A stretch of DNA of 64,000 nt from Doryteuthis pealeii (Eukaryota > Mollusca > Cephalopoda > Myopsida > Loliginidae), in the NCBI GenBank assembly GCA_023376005.1, contig CM042176.1:10114351-10178350 (forward strand), given 5' to 3'. How positions within the stretch are numbered: position 1 is the stretch's first letter; every line of letters starts with the position of its first letter. The position numbers and the translations under genes were made by a program. Shown here piece after piece: positions 54,527-64,000 of this stretch. Below the pieces are notes generated by a model that was given only the letters and a program-made list of their open reading frames with translations, searched no databases and had not been told where the DNA came from.

Positions 54527-54817
54527 TGTAGTTTACTCTATTATACGCTCCCAATTTTTGGTTGAGCACTTTATTTAATTGTAAATTCACCGTATTCGGC
54601 GTTCAGCTAAATCTCACTTTGTTTACAAAGTTTGAGACCTCTAGGTGAAGTTCATTTCCGCTTAGAAATGTAGCGATTAAATAGCCTGCTATACTTGTGG
54701 CTGTATGGGTGAGAGGTTTGGCGAGCGTAAGTTTGTTCGGGTTTCGAACCCAATCAGAGGTAGCTGCTAAAATGGTATAACTGCACTGATGAGAGGTGAT
54801 AGCTCGAAACACGTGTC
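54527..54817 (+). mobile_element. Hammerhead-bounded unit (retrozyme-like), 291 bp
   Basis: GTGTC followed by TGTAGTTTACTCTA occurs at 54522-54540 and again at 54813-54831. In the second copy the C is the predicted H17 of a complete hammerhead. The unit between the two predicted cleavage positions is 291 bp. A tRNA-like segment lies inside (TGGCTGTATGGGTGAGAGG; GGGTTTCGAACCC at about 54740-54753). This is the layout of hammerhead retroelements copied from multimeric RNA. Non-coding. Confidence 0.62.
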
Positions 54818-54824
54818 TGTAGTT
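54779..54824 (+). ncRNA. Complete type I hammerhead ribozyme motif (H5)
   Basis: Stem I AACUGCA/UGUAGUU (7 bp with one G-U), CUGAUGA (54786-54792), stem II GAG-GUGAUAG-CUC, GAA (54806-54808), stem III palindrome ACAC/GUGU, C17 at 54817. All conserved core positions are present, with a GUC cleavage triplet. Stem III has no loop, so as in other known short-stem III hammerheads it would need to act as a dimer. Pairing was done by eye. Confidence 0.7.
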
Positions 54825-54831
54825 TACTCTA

Positions 54832-55980
54832 TATATTATAAATATATCCTATATATATATATATATATATATCCTATTTATTAAAAGAAACGGCATCTCC
54901 CGTGTTGAAATAGAACAAATATGTATGGATTTTATTTAGTGTTTATTTTGTATTTTTTAAGACTAGAAAATACCCTATATTTGATCAACATTACACTTAG
55001 TTATACTAAATACATATTTTCCTTTAATTATAACTAAATTATTAATAATAATTTTCATACACTCACACACATGTACACATATTACATACTCATCATGTAG
55101 TAGGATTTTTCTATAAAATTTTCGGCACAAAATAAATTTTACCAAATAAATTAATCATTTTAACAATAATAATGTAGAACTACCCTATAGATTTTTTTTT
55201 TTTTTTACATACAGTAATTTTGCTGATATGATTATGTGTAAGAAATCATCATCACAATAATAACAAAACTGTAATTACTCAATAAATTTAATATTTAAAA
55301 AATTGATACAATTTTTTCCTTTATATTCTTATTGTTGCATAGCGCCTTCTTTACCGGCACTAAATCGTATATGTTATATACTGGCATCAAATTCTATATA
55401 TGTTATATAGCGGCTTCTTCAAACTCACGCTGCTAAATCGGCATACGTATCGTAGCGGGTATCATCACTAACCCTAGACGATATATGTAGTGGTCGCTTA
55501 ATGAAATCACAACACATGCTGTATAGTAAAAACTTGCGTTTATTTCTTCTCCTGTCTGGTGGGTGGCGAGCGGTGACAATGACTACTACTGCTGCTGGGA
55601 TGACTAGAGTTGGTGACATGGAAGGGGTGGATGACCTCACTACCCGCTGGCAGCGATGGTCCGTGTCGATGGTCTCCTGACTCTAACTGGTCTGCCCTCT
55701 GGCTTTTGTATTGACAATACGCCTACACATCTTTATCTTTTGATCTGATAACGGGCAAATCTATTTCCGAACTTATTGAACCCATTCTTCTTTTGTTCGC
55801 TTTACCCGGAAAAAAAGTCCTTTGTCCTTTTTGTTGTCTTTTCTTTGCTTTGTTTAATTTAACCGGAAATTTCTATTTCCGTTTGTACAATATACATTAT
55901 TACACACTCACTTCTTCACAAGATATAGTTTTTTTTACATAATCTCACCATTTAGTATAATATATATATATTATTATAAT
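54832..55980. other. Unassigned, with TA microsatellites
   Basis: 55390-55760 is less AT-rich (GATATATGTAGTGGTCGC, GGTGGCGAGCGGTGACAATG) and could be old LTR or gene-related sequence. I recognise nothing specific. Confidence 0.45.
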
Positions 55981-56292
55981 GGTACAGTAATAACCTCCCT
56001 TTTTAAAAAGTGAGAATATATATAAATGAAGAGAAAATGAAAGTGAATCCAACAGTATGTAATATTACTTGTTATTACTGTGTACCATTATAATAATAAA
56101 TTTGCTCTACTAACGTATTGAGCACTTTATATTTGTTATATCGCTGTCTTATCATTGTGAAACTTGCATCAACTAACCATTGTGACCAATTTCACCGGTA
56201 AGTCACCTTTTTCATATAAAATCATATATATATATATAAAATAAATAAATAAAAATAAAATTATTAAATGGATAAACATAAATAAATTTTTT

Positions 56293-56347
<55 letters not shown>

Positions 56348-56461
56348 GGAGAATAAGTGCTTAATTGGAGTCGTACCTAATTTTGAAAATTAATTAATTA
56401 ATAATGAATTAGGCGGGAATACCTATTAAATGTATGGCTAAACAAATCGAGAAAAATCAAT

Positions 56462-56503
56462 CTCTGTATGTACATTTCAGCCTATTAGGCCTCATCAGCA
56501 GAC
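56462..56503 (-). ncRNA. Hammerhead motif, family H2, minus copy
   Basis: Minus strand: GUCUG, CUGAUGA, GGCC-UAAUA-GGCU, GAA, AUGUACAU, A17, CAGAG. Four stem I pairs; the closing stem II pair is G-U. Otherwise identical to the plus copy. Confidence 0.6.
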
Positions 56504-56737
56504 TCCAATTAAGCACTTATTCTCCCAAAAATCATCGGCAAAAAGCCATTCTAAACAAACCTTGTTTACAACTTATCATATCGTCGTGTAATAAAAGTCA
56601 CTAGAAGAGGAATATTAACCTACTCTAAACAAATCATAAAATCTAAGAAGTTCGTTTAGTGTAGGGGTTATGAGATCAGCCTGTCAGCTTGGCAGTCCGG
56701 TTTCAAATCACGCACAGGGCGGTCTTCCGATCTATAG

Positions 56738-56779
56738 CTCTGCTGATGAGGCCTAATAGGCCGAAATGTACATACAGAG
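56738..56779 (+). ncRNA. Hammerhead motif, family H2, plus copy
   Basis: Stem I CUCUG/CAGAG, CUGAUGA (56743-56749), stem II GGCC-UAAUA-GGCC, GAA, palindromic stem III AUGUACAU, A17 at 56774. All core bases fit; the triplet ends UA rather than UC. Stem III again requires dimerisation. Confidence 0.66.
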
Positions 56780-57003
56780 ATTGATTTTTCTCGATTTGTT
56801 TAGCCATACATTTAATAGGTATTCCCGCCTAATTCATTAATTAATTAATTTTCAAAATTAAGCACTTATTCTCCCAAAAATTATCGGCAAAAGCCATTCT
56901 AAACAAACCTTGTTTACATATATATATATATATGTTGGTTGTCAGCCATTTTCTTCTTCTTATAGTTGAGTTGCCAGTAGCATTTGATACTGTATCCTTG
57001 TGT

Positions 57004-57373
57004 GGTAATGTGAACATTAGTTACATAAATGAGTAATCTCCCTTGTTTGTTTCACTTTGAGGAAGCTGTTATGTTTTGGTCGGCCATTTTCATTTCAACA
57101 TAAATCTACATTGAAAATACAAATTTGTTCGGATCAATATAACTGCATGTTTTAACATGAAAATATCATAAAATGTGTTCTTAATCGTGCTTGCACATTA
57201 TTTGAAATGAACTTGATTGTTATTAAGAACACATTTTATGATATTTTCATGTTAAAACATGCATTGGTATGGATTCAAACATATTCGTATTTTCAGTGTA
57301 GAAAATGGCCTACTCAAAATGAAAGAAACAAGGGGAGATTACTCTCATTAATGTAGCTAATGTTCAGATTACC
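57004..57373. mobile_element. MITE-B, copy 3
   Basis: Ends GGTAATGTGAACATTAG and CTAATGTTCAGATTACC with long inverted arms; part of the right arm is deleted. Flanks do not match. Confidence 0.85.
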
Positions 57374-57731
57374 CTGGATTATATCTGAACAACTTTTTAT
57401 ACACCGATTTTTTTTTTTTTTTTAAAGACTTTTAGGTTTAAAAATAAAAATAAAAATAATTTTTAATCCGAAAAACACTTTTTATACATATTTTTAAGAT
57501 ATTCGGGCCCAATTTGAACCTCTCGTGTCAAACAGTTAAATTTTCCTTTTTTTCATTGAACAATATATGTGCTCTGATGAAGAGCTGGTGTTTATAAAGT
57601 GTCTTTTTACAATTGTCTTCATTTTAAATTTAAAATGATTTCAATTGAATTACACTTTATAAACCCCACAAATTGAAACATATCTTTTAGCATAATATTT
57701 GATATATGTTTTTCTATTTCTTTTCATCATA
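57374..57731. other. No identifiable feature
   Basis: AT-rich; no feature recognised. Confidence 0.5.
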
Positions 57732-57744
57732 GTTCAATATGTAA

Positions 57745-57999
57745 GTAAAGTAAAGTCGTCAGGGCGGCCTAATGTCGGTATCAGCCATACAGCGAGGGAG
57801 TCTATCCCCTTTTCACTAGCGCTAGACCAAGGGGATTATTTTAGCGTCTGAGGTGGGGCGCCACACCTACCATCAGCTCCTTACTTTACCGCACAGATCC
57901 CTGTGCTGCTCATACGCTGAGTTGGCGAGGGCCGGTATCGAACTAGGAACCTTGTGGTTTCTAGCCGAATGCTCTACCGACTGAGCTAACCCAGCCCTT
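57745..57999 (-). mobile_element. SINE-T, full length, exact 13-bp target duplication
   Basis: The minus strand begins GGCTGGGTTAGCTCAGTCGG (A box), has B box GTTCGATACC and ends in TTTACTTAC. Flanked by GTTCAATATGTAA at 57732-57744 and 58000-58012. Confidence 0.93.
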
Positions 58000-58363
58000 G
58001 TTCAATATGTAAAAAGTATAATGATCTTGATTTAACTCTCACTCTCTTTTTCCCCCCCCTTTCTTTTCATACGGTTAGAGTGTGAGTTAAAGTTGGTATT
58101 CAGGTTTCCTTTACAGGTGTGTTTTTGTAGTTGTATTTTATACTAGGAGTGGCTACCCAGCATCACCTGGGTAGAGAGAGACCAAAAAAAAAAAAAAAAA
58201 AAAATTTGGTACAATAATTAGCAAGTTAGTCTCGCAGATCCATTATTACTAGGTATATTTTAAATTTTTTTAGATATCTCCGAAAATATAAATCACATTT
58301 TCTAATTTATGCATGAAAAGCAAGAACTGGTGATATTTAATGTGTATATATATTTTATACATA

Positions 58364-59004
58364 CTAGCAAATATATGCACCCTCCGGGTGCAAGTATTTT
58401 AGTTAAATTTTATAATAAAATATATTAAATTAGAAAGGCTAATGAAACTGAATAAGAATGTAGATAAAAAGATTTTGAACAGAGGGGGGTATGATTGAAA
58501 AATAGAACAACTTTGAAACTAACTCTTCCATCATTTTCCGTTACTCCCGTCTTTCATTGGTAACTTTTCTTAATTAAACTGTTTAGTTAGAATAGGAAGT
58601 AAAGAATAATATTACAGTTATTTCTTCTTGTTAAGGGATTTCTTTTAAGATTTATTGAAGAGATTTTTGCTCATATTCAATAAGATAAAACCAAACAATT
58701 AGAAATCAATAATACTAAGCATATATTTATTAAAATCATTTTTTAAAGATCAATATGCAAATTAGCCTTCCCATTCACACTGTAAACCTCAATTTTGTTG
58801 TATATATAAATACAATTGCATGTTATTAGTAGGTAGATATGGTCAACAGTGTAAGTAATGTAAAACAATTTTATTAATAATTGGGGTTTAAATAAAAATA
58901 AAATCATGGAGAATATGATGTAAATAACTAAAGGAATTGTAACTTGTATGGTAATATAGTTTCGGTTACAGACAGACATACCCACAATCTCCATTATAAT
59001 AAGA
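58364..59004 (-). mobile_element. Helitron, complete non-autonomous copy (641 bp)
   Basis: Minus strand 5' TCTTATTATAATGGAGATTG, 3' hairpin GCACCCGGAGGGTGC and CTAG. Flanks A (58363) and T (59005). Confidence 0.93.
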
Positions 59005-59479
59005 TATTCTATCTGTTAGTATATTATTTAATATTTGTTTTTCTATTTCTATACATACCACTGTATATTTTTTTATTCTAATTTATGAATTAGTTAAATG
59101 ACAATACAAATCATTCTTTGATGGTAAAAATGTTAGCTGAAAATAAATAAATAAATAAAATATGAAAAAAAAAAAATGTAACCCCCGAAGAGAAAACATA
59201 ATTATTCTTTTTTTTTTAAGTAATATACTGATCCCTCCTGATGTACTACATATTACTATATGATTCTAATGGATATAAAGTGGGGGACCAGTTTTATATT
59301 GTTATTAAGTAATTAACTGATCCCCCTTGAAGAAAAACAGATTTGAATTTGACCATTACATCAATATTTTTTCTCTATTTACTTTGTCAAAAAATAATTC
59401 TTCATTCATAATTTGATTTTATCTAAATATTAATACATTGTGCAGGTATGCATTTTTCTTAAAAATAAGAAAGACAAAA
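59005..59479. other. No identifiable feature
   Basis: AT-rich; no gene seen. Confidence 0.5.
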
Positions 59480-59850
59480 ATAAGGCTTGATGATTAGTAT
59501 TATCTGCATTATTCGGACTATTGTCCTCATTTTTATTGTTATTTGTACAATGTTTCGGCCGATATACCCTCCGGCCTTCAGGTATTTCTTGTCAGACTCG
59601 GGAACCTTCTCGGACTTGGGAACCTTCTTTTCGTAATCGGGAGCCATCACGGAACTTTGAACCTAACCTTTTATTCAGTCCACGGGGGTATCATGTTCTC
59701 ATTCCGCTAACCATAGCTGGGGTAGGAGTTGTGTTAATTATTTTTCTATGTTACTGCTGCTACTCAGGATTGAACCCTGAATTCAGAGATAACTGTCACT
59801 TAGAACTGTCTTAACCTAACTACCTTTTCCACTAGGCCATGTGTCCAATT
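59480..59850 (-). mobile_element. H1 retroelement, full-length minus arm of an inverted dimer
   Basis: The minus-strand head at about 59850 reads TGGCCTAGTGGAAAAGGTAG with B box GGTTCAATCC; it proceeds through CCCAGCTATGGTTAGCGG and 21-bp repeats to a tail GGCCGAAACATTGTACAAAT near 59550. The CTGAAGA part is shortened. Confidence 0.78.
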
Positions 59851-60025
59851 GGACTCATGGCCCAGTGAATAAAGGGTTAAGTTCAAAGCTCCATGATGGC
59901 TCCCAATTACAAGAAGGTTCCCGAGTCCGAAAAGAAGAAGGGCGGAGGATATATCGGCCGAAACGTTGTACAAATAACAATAAAGATGAGGACAATAGTC
60001 CGAATAACACAGATAATACTAAAGA
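59851..60025 (+). mobile_element. H1 retroelement, deleted plus arm of the inverted dimer
   Basis: Starts with a head scrap (CATGGCCCAGTGAATAAAGG), jumps to GTTCAAAGCTCCATGATGGC and ends CGAAACGTTGTACAAATAAC and AATAAAGATGAGGACAATAG. Confidence 0.75.
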
Positions 60026-60395
60026 GTTGCTGTATTATGAAGAAGGATTTTTTAAAAATCCCATGTAAAAATTATTTAGTTTTACAGTCTTTAAAACAGG
60101 AGAATTTTATACTAGACAAAAATAACATTAATTTAAATGTTAATACATTGTACAGTAGGATAGGTCGATTTTTCATTTTTTTTAAATATATCAAATGGTC
60201 CATCTATGCGAAAAGTCATGTGTTAGTATACTGATACCAAAAATAAGATCTTGTACCACTGTTTGAGGAAATAGCATTAAAGATTGTCGGTTACAACTTA
60301 ATTAATGAGGTAAAAAGCAGCATATCAGGTGTCGGTGGTGATGGGGGGGGCATATTTTCAATTTGAATTCTATTTATAATACCTAATTTGTTTCA

Positions 60396-61292
60396 TCTTA
60401 TTATAATGGAGATTGTGGGTTTGTCTGTCTGTAACCGAAACTATATTATTATACAAGTCACAATTCCTTTCGTTATTTACATCATATTCTCCATGATTTT
60501 TATTTAAACCTCAATTATTAATAAAATTGTTTTACATTACGTATACTGTTGACCATATCTACATATTTTCCACGTACCCCACTTGTACGGGTCAGGCACA
60601 AGGCCCTATTCATGAGGGACCACCCACAAGCCGAGACTCATGGAGTGGCAGGTGAAAAATTGTGTCGATCCCGTCGGCATTCCCCCTCAAGGGGGGTGCC
60701 TCAGGCGCTGGGCAATAAACCCAGCCCTGCCCCTTTAAATCAAGGGGGCAGGTGTTGCCTGGGGGGATGGCCCCCTGGGATCGACGCCGTTAATTATAGC
60801 AATGGTCCAGAGGCCGAAGCCACTGTTGACCATATCTACATACTAATAACATGCAATTGTATTTATATATACAACAAAATAGAGGTTTACAGTATGAATG
60901 GGAAGACTAATTTGCATATTGATCTTAATAAATATATGCTTAGTATTATTGATTTCTAATTGTTTGGTTTTATCTTATTGAATATGAACAAAAATCTCTT
61001 CAATAAATCTTAAAAGAAATTCATTAAGAAGAAGAAATAACTGTAATATTATCCTTTACTTCCTATTTTAAGTAAAGAGTTAATTTAGGAAAATTTACCA
61101 ATGAAAGACGGGAGTAATGGAAAATGATGGAAGAGTTTCAAAGCTGTTTTATTTTTCGATAATACCCCCTCTGTTCCAAATCTTTTTATCTGCATTCTTA
61201 TTCAGTTTCATTAGCCTTTCTAATTTAATATGATATTTTATTATAAAATTTAACTAAAATACTTGCACCCGGAGGGTGCATATATTTGCTAG
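60396..61292 (+). mobile_element. Helitron, complete ends, interrupted by a GC-rich insert
   Basis: 5' TCTTATTATAATGGAGATTG after A (60395); 3' hairpin GCACCCGGAGGGTGC and CTAG (61289-61292) before T. The body is the family body. A 256-bp insert with flanking duplication lies at 60566-60821. Confidence 0.93.
60566..60821 (-). mobile_element. GC-rich retroposon with 21-bp target duplication
   Basis: Flanked by an exact 21-bp direct repeat (60545-60565 and 60822-60842, starting ACTGTTGACCATATC). Read on the minus strand it begins GGCTTCGGCCTCTGGACCAT and ends GGGGTACGTGGAAAA, an A tail, consistent with retroposition. Much more GC-rich than anything nearby. No A/B boxes or known family recognised. 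Confidence 0.75.
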
Positions 61293-61685
61293 TTTTAATA
61301 AAATAGAATAACATTTCTGATTTGAATATTGAAAATGGTAAATTTTCTAACCAATTTCAAAGCTAAATTTTGCGGAAACAAGGATTTTTAGTGCATTTTA
61401 GTAGACAATCTTTGATACTATTGTGAAAAATCAAACAACCCAATAATGCAGCTTTGCATTTTTCTTAAAAACAACGAAGAGTGTGCAGAGGTGTGTGTGT
61501 GTGTAAATATGTAGAAAGGCATCCTGTGTCACATTTGCTTTTCGACTGCAGCAGGATTGATGTGTCACTTGAGGGGATGAAGGGCTGCTGATGGTGGGGT
61601 TGTAAGATTAATTGATAGTTCATTGATAAGATCAATAATTTCAAACCTCTTGATCCAAATAATGTATGGATTAAATTTTTTTTTT
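61293..61685. other. No identifiable feature
   Basis: AT-rich; short GT repeat at 61490-61505. Confidence 0.5.
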
Positions 61686-63475
61686 AAATTGTTGTTTCCT
61701 GTTGGTGAGGTTTAATATGCTTATATGAATGTGTGTAGGTAGTACATGTATGTTTGTGAATATGCGGATGCATGTATGTATATACGTGGATATACGGATG
61801 CATGTATGTAGATAGCACTTTTTGTAAAACTTTGGCAGGATTGAAAAGTCATGAACCAGCTCACAAATGGACAAAAAAAAAAAAAAAAAAAAAAATTAAT
61901 TTTAAGCAATTTTTATTAAACCCTTTTGAAAATGAAAAAGAATAAAAAATAAAATATAAAAAAAATATTGTTGATTGGAAAAGGAACAACTTCAGGCCAA
62001 AGAGTTTTTTTTTTTGTTTTTTTTTGTTTTTTTTTTAATATAGAGATGATTAGATAGTTCCTTTATGAAAAAACATTTGGCTGAATTTTGAAGAAATTAT
62101 TAAAGAATTGAGGGTGAAAATGCACGAAATGTGCGAAGATTTGAGACATTTAAAGAATTCACAAGTTAAAAATTAATTGAGTAAAATAAAAAAATGATAA
62201 AAAAATTTGAAATTTGGCAAATAAATTTACAACATTTATTAGAATATAATGAAATTAAAAAAACGGACATTGTCTGTGGTGTTGAGTTGGTGAAAACGAA
62301 ATTGGCATCATCATCATCGGATCCCCACCCCCAGCGGAAAATAATGGAACCGGTGAGGAAATGTAAATTGGGGTTGAAATATTCAAACCATTATTTAGAT
62401 TTTCTTCATGGAATCAAAAATTTTGGAATCCAGACTTCCAAGAAGGGTTTGTCGATTGAGGAAGGTTCAACTTCAGGCAAAAGAGTTTTTTTTTTTTTTT
62501 TTTAAGAGATGATTAGAGTTCCTTTATGAAAATGAAATTGACTTTCAGGCCCATCATGAGGACGAACGGTCAACATATTTGCGGACTTAAGAATAGAAGA
62601 CATGGAAAGTGCAGATCTTGAAGGAATATATTATATATACATATATACTTTTCTGCGATGGGAAATCCATTGACAAAGGATGGATCTTTGGATGCTGAAA
62701 TTCAAATTCACATTAAAAACGTGCATGGACTAGTAATATATATATACATATATACTTTTCTGCGATATTCTGCATTGAGAGAGGGATTCTTTTGGAATCA
62801 AGACTTCCAAGGTTTTGTCGATTGAGGAAGGTTCAACTTCAGGCCAAAGAGTTTTTTTTAGAGATGACATTGTGGTGTCAAGTTGGTGAGGACGAAATTG
62901 GCATCATCATCATCATCGGATCCCCACCCCCAGCGGAAAATAATGGAACCGGTGAGGAAATGTAAATTGGGGTTGAAATATTTAAATCATTATTTAGATT
63001 TTCTTAATGAAATACTTTTCTGCGATGATGTGCATTGAGAGAGGGATTCTTTTGGAATCCAGACTTCCAAGAAGGGTTTGTCGATTGAGGAAGGTTCAAC
63101 TTCAAGCCAAAGAGTTTTTATTTTTTTTTAAGAGATGATTAGAGAGTTCCTTTATGAAAATGAAATTGACTTTCAGGCCCATCATGAGGACGAACGGTCA
63201 GCATTAGTGAACTTGGTAGGCAGGACCCATTTTCTGTAATGATAACCGTTGCACAATGTGTGGCTTTTTTCATTTTATTTATTTATTTTTTTTCAAATAA
63301 AAACCCTTAAATTTAAAGAAAAAATTGTTGTTTCCTGTTGGTGAGGTTTAATATGCTTATATGAATGTGTGTAGGTAGTGCATGTATGTATGGGAATATA
63401 CGGATGCATGTATGTATGTGAATATACGGATGCATGTATGTATGTGAATATACGGATGCATGTATGTATGTGAAG
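61686..63475 (+). repeat. Local duplications of three blocks
   Basis: Block a (TTGTTGTTTCCTGTTGGTGA to GGATGCATGTATGTA) at 61686-61815 and 63326-63472. Block b (CATCATCGGATCCCCACCCC, GGAAAATAATGGAACCGGTG) at 62270-62412 and 62865-63010. Block c (TTTGTCGATTGAGGAAGGTT, CAACTTCAGGC) at 62440-62490, 62810-62850 and 63070-63120. A 103-codon frame at 62194-62505 covers blocks b and c but ends in poly-F and resembles no known protein. Confidence 0.85.
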
Positions 63476-64000
63476 CAGCATGAATTTCAACAGAAAATTG
63501 TTATTAATGACAGGACATATTTTTTTGGGGAAAAAAATATATCAGAATTGTTTCCACACAATATGAAATTTGATTTATCTATTTTGTCTTTTTAGAAGGC
63601 AGAAAAAAAAAAAAAAAAAAAAAAAAGAGAATCTGGTTAGGGGGGGGGGGGAAAAAAAAAAAAAAAAAAAAAAACGAAACTTCTTTCTCTATGAAACTAT
63701 TATCTTCTCAAAAGTCACAAAAAATTAGACGGATATAAAAAAAAAAAAAAAAACACCCTGCTACCTCCACCTTTTCCAAGAAACAGTTTGTGACATAATA
63801 TGGTTTGTATAGGATTCAAAGATAAATCACAAAAAGAAAATAAGGTCCAGGTGGATGTATAGGTATATATTAATGTGTGTGTGTGCAAAAGAATGGAGGG
63901 CCACAAGGAAAGAAAGAAAAAAAAAAAATTTAAAAAAAAATTAATTTTTTTTTTTTTAAATAAAAAATATCAGAATTATTTTTTCACAATATGAAATTTT
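63476..64000. other. Poly-A/poly-G low-complexity DNA
   Basis: A runs at 63602-63626 and 63651-63674 separated by a G run; several further A/T homopolymers. No gene seen. Confidence 0.8.

Larger units (their letters stand above)
56342..56920. mobile_element. Inverted dimer of a hammerhead element in duplicated host sequence (family H2)
   Basis: Two oppositely oriented copies share TTCAGCCTATTAGGCC/GGCCTAATAGGCCGAA, TCTCTGTATGTACAT, TTTTTCTCGATTTGTTTAGC and AATAGGTATTCCCGCC. The plus copy has a tRNA-like head at about 56648-56720 (TTTAGTGTAGGGGTTATGAG; GGTTTCAAATCACGC). Host sequence AGCACTTATTCTCCCAAAAA with CATTCTAAACAAACCTTGTT is present twice (56514-56572, 56862-56918). Confidence 0.75.

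Noticed and set aside
60549..60959. 136-codon plus-strand frame
   Set aside because: It crosses the retroposon insert and its target duplication into Helitron sequence; composition only.

Overview
The window looks like intergenic DNA from a large, AT-rich, repeat-dense animal genome. I find no intact host protein-coding gene, rRNA gene or functional tRNA gene. The repeat content (tRNA-headed SINEs, non-LTR retrotransposon 3' ends, Helitrons, mariner-type elements, Penelope-like remnants, many foldback MITEs and very long microsatellites) would suit a mollusc, perhaps a cephalopod. That placement is an inference from general character, not from a diagnostic gene.

Layout. 1-2745 is a CTAT-type composite minisatellite. 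2746-9150 holds a tRNA-headed SINE with a hammerhead-like tail, several MITEs and a ~125-bp tandem array. 9150-16550 is a nest of Helitrons, LINE 3' ends, the retroposon called R1 here, and a ~50-bp minisatellite with duplicated flanks. 16550-21450 is a ~98-bp satellite bracketed by the C-terminal remains of a DDE transposase. 21450-24300 contains a broken mariner transposase and LINE debris. 24460-26705 is a retroelement whose 3' tail has expanded into an array. 26970-33300 is foldbacks, R1 copies, CT tracts and an LTR-like pair. 33300-39480 contains SINEs, a near-perfect 178-bp-arm palindrome, MITEs and two LTR-like insertions. 39480-46710 is foldbacks, a Helitron, LINE pseudogenes, a deleted mariner and SINE arrays. 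46720-50110 contains a Penelope-like reverse-transcriptase fragment running into 1.7 kb of microsatellite. 50500-54840 is Helitron/LINE chimeras, a tandem duplication with a precise internal inversion and a complete hammerhead motif. 54840-64000 has an inverted pair of hammerhead motifs, more Helitrons, SINEs and a local duplication.

Main theme. At least five sequence families in the window carry the conserved hammerhead ribozyme core (CUGANGA, stem II, GAA, A15.1-U16.1, H17). The best examples are at 54779-54824, 56738-56779 (+), 56462-56503 (-) and 23380-23428/23840-23885 (-). Several sit at the 3' end of units with tRNA-like heads, and several occur as head-to-head inverted dimers. Hammerheads are known in Penelope-like elements, and a Penelope-like RT fragment is present at 47844-48450. 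The combination of a Pol III-type head, a hammerhead tail and inverted dimers is the most interesting thing here. All ribozyme calls rest on pairing done by eye.

Family names used: R1 (LINE/SINE-like retroposon with a GTTAGGGTCCCATCTATGGG core); SINE-T (tRNA head plus GCTAGTGAAAAGGGGATA body); SINE-V (second tRNA-headed SINE); H1 (tRNA-headed SINE with a CUGAAGA...GAAAC tail); MITE-A to MITE-E.
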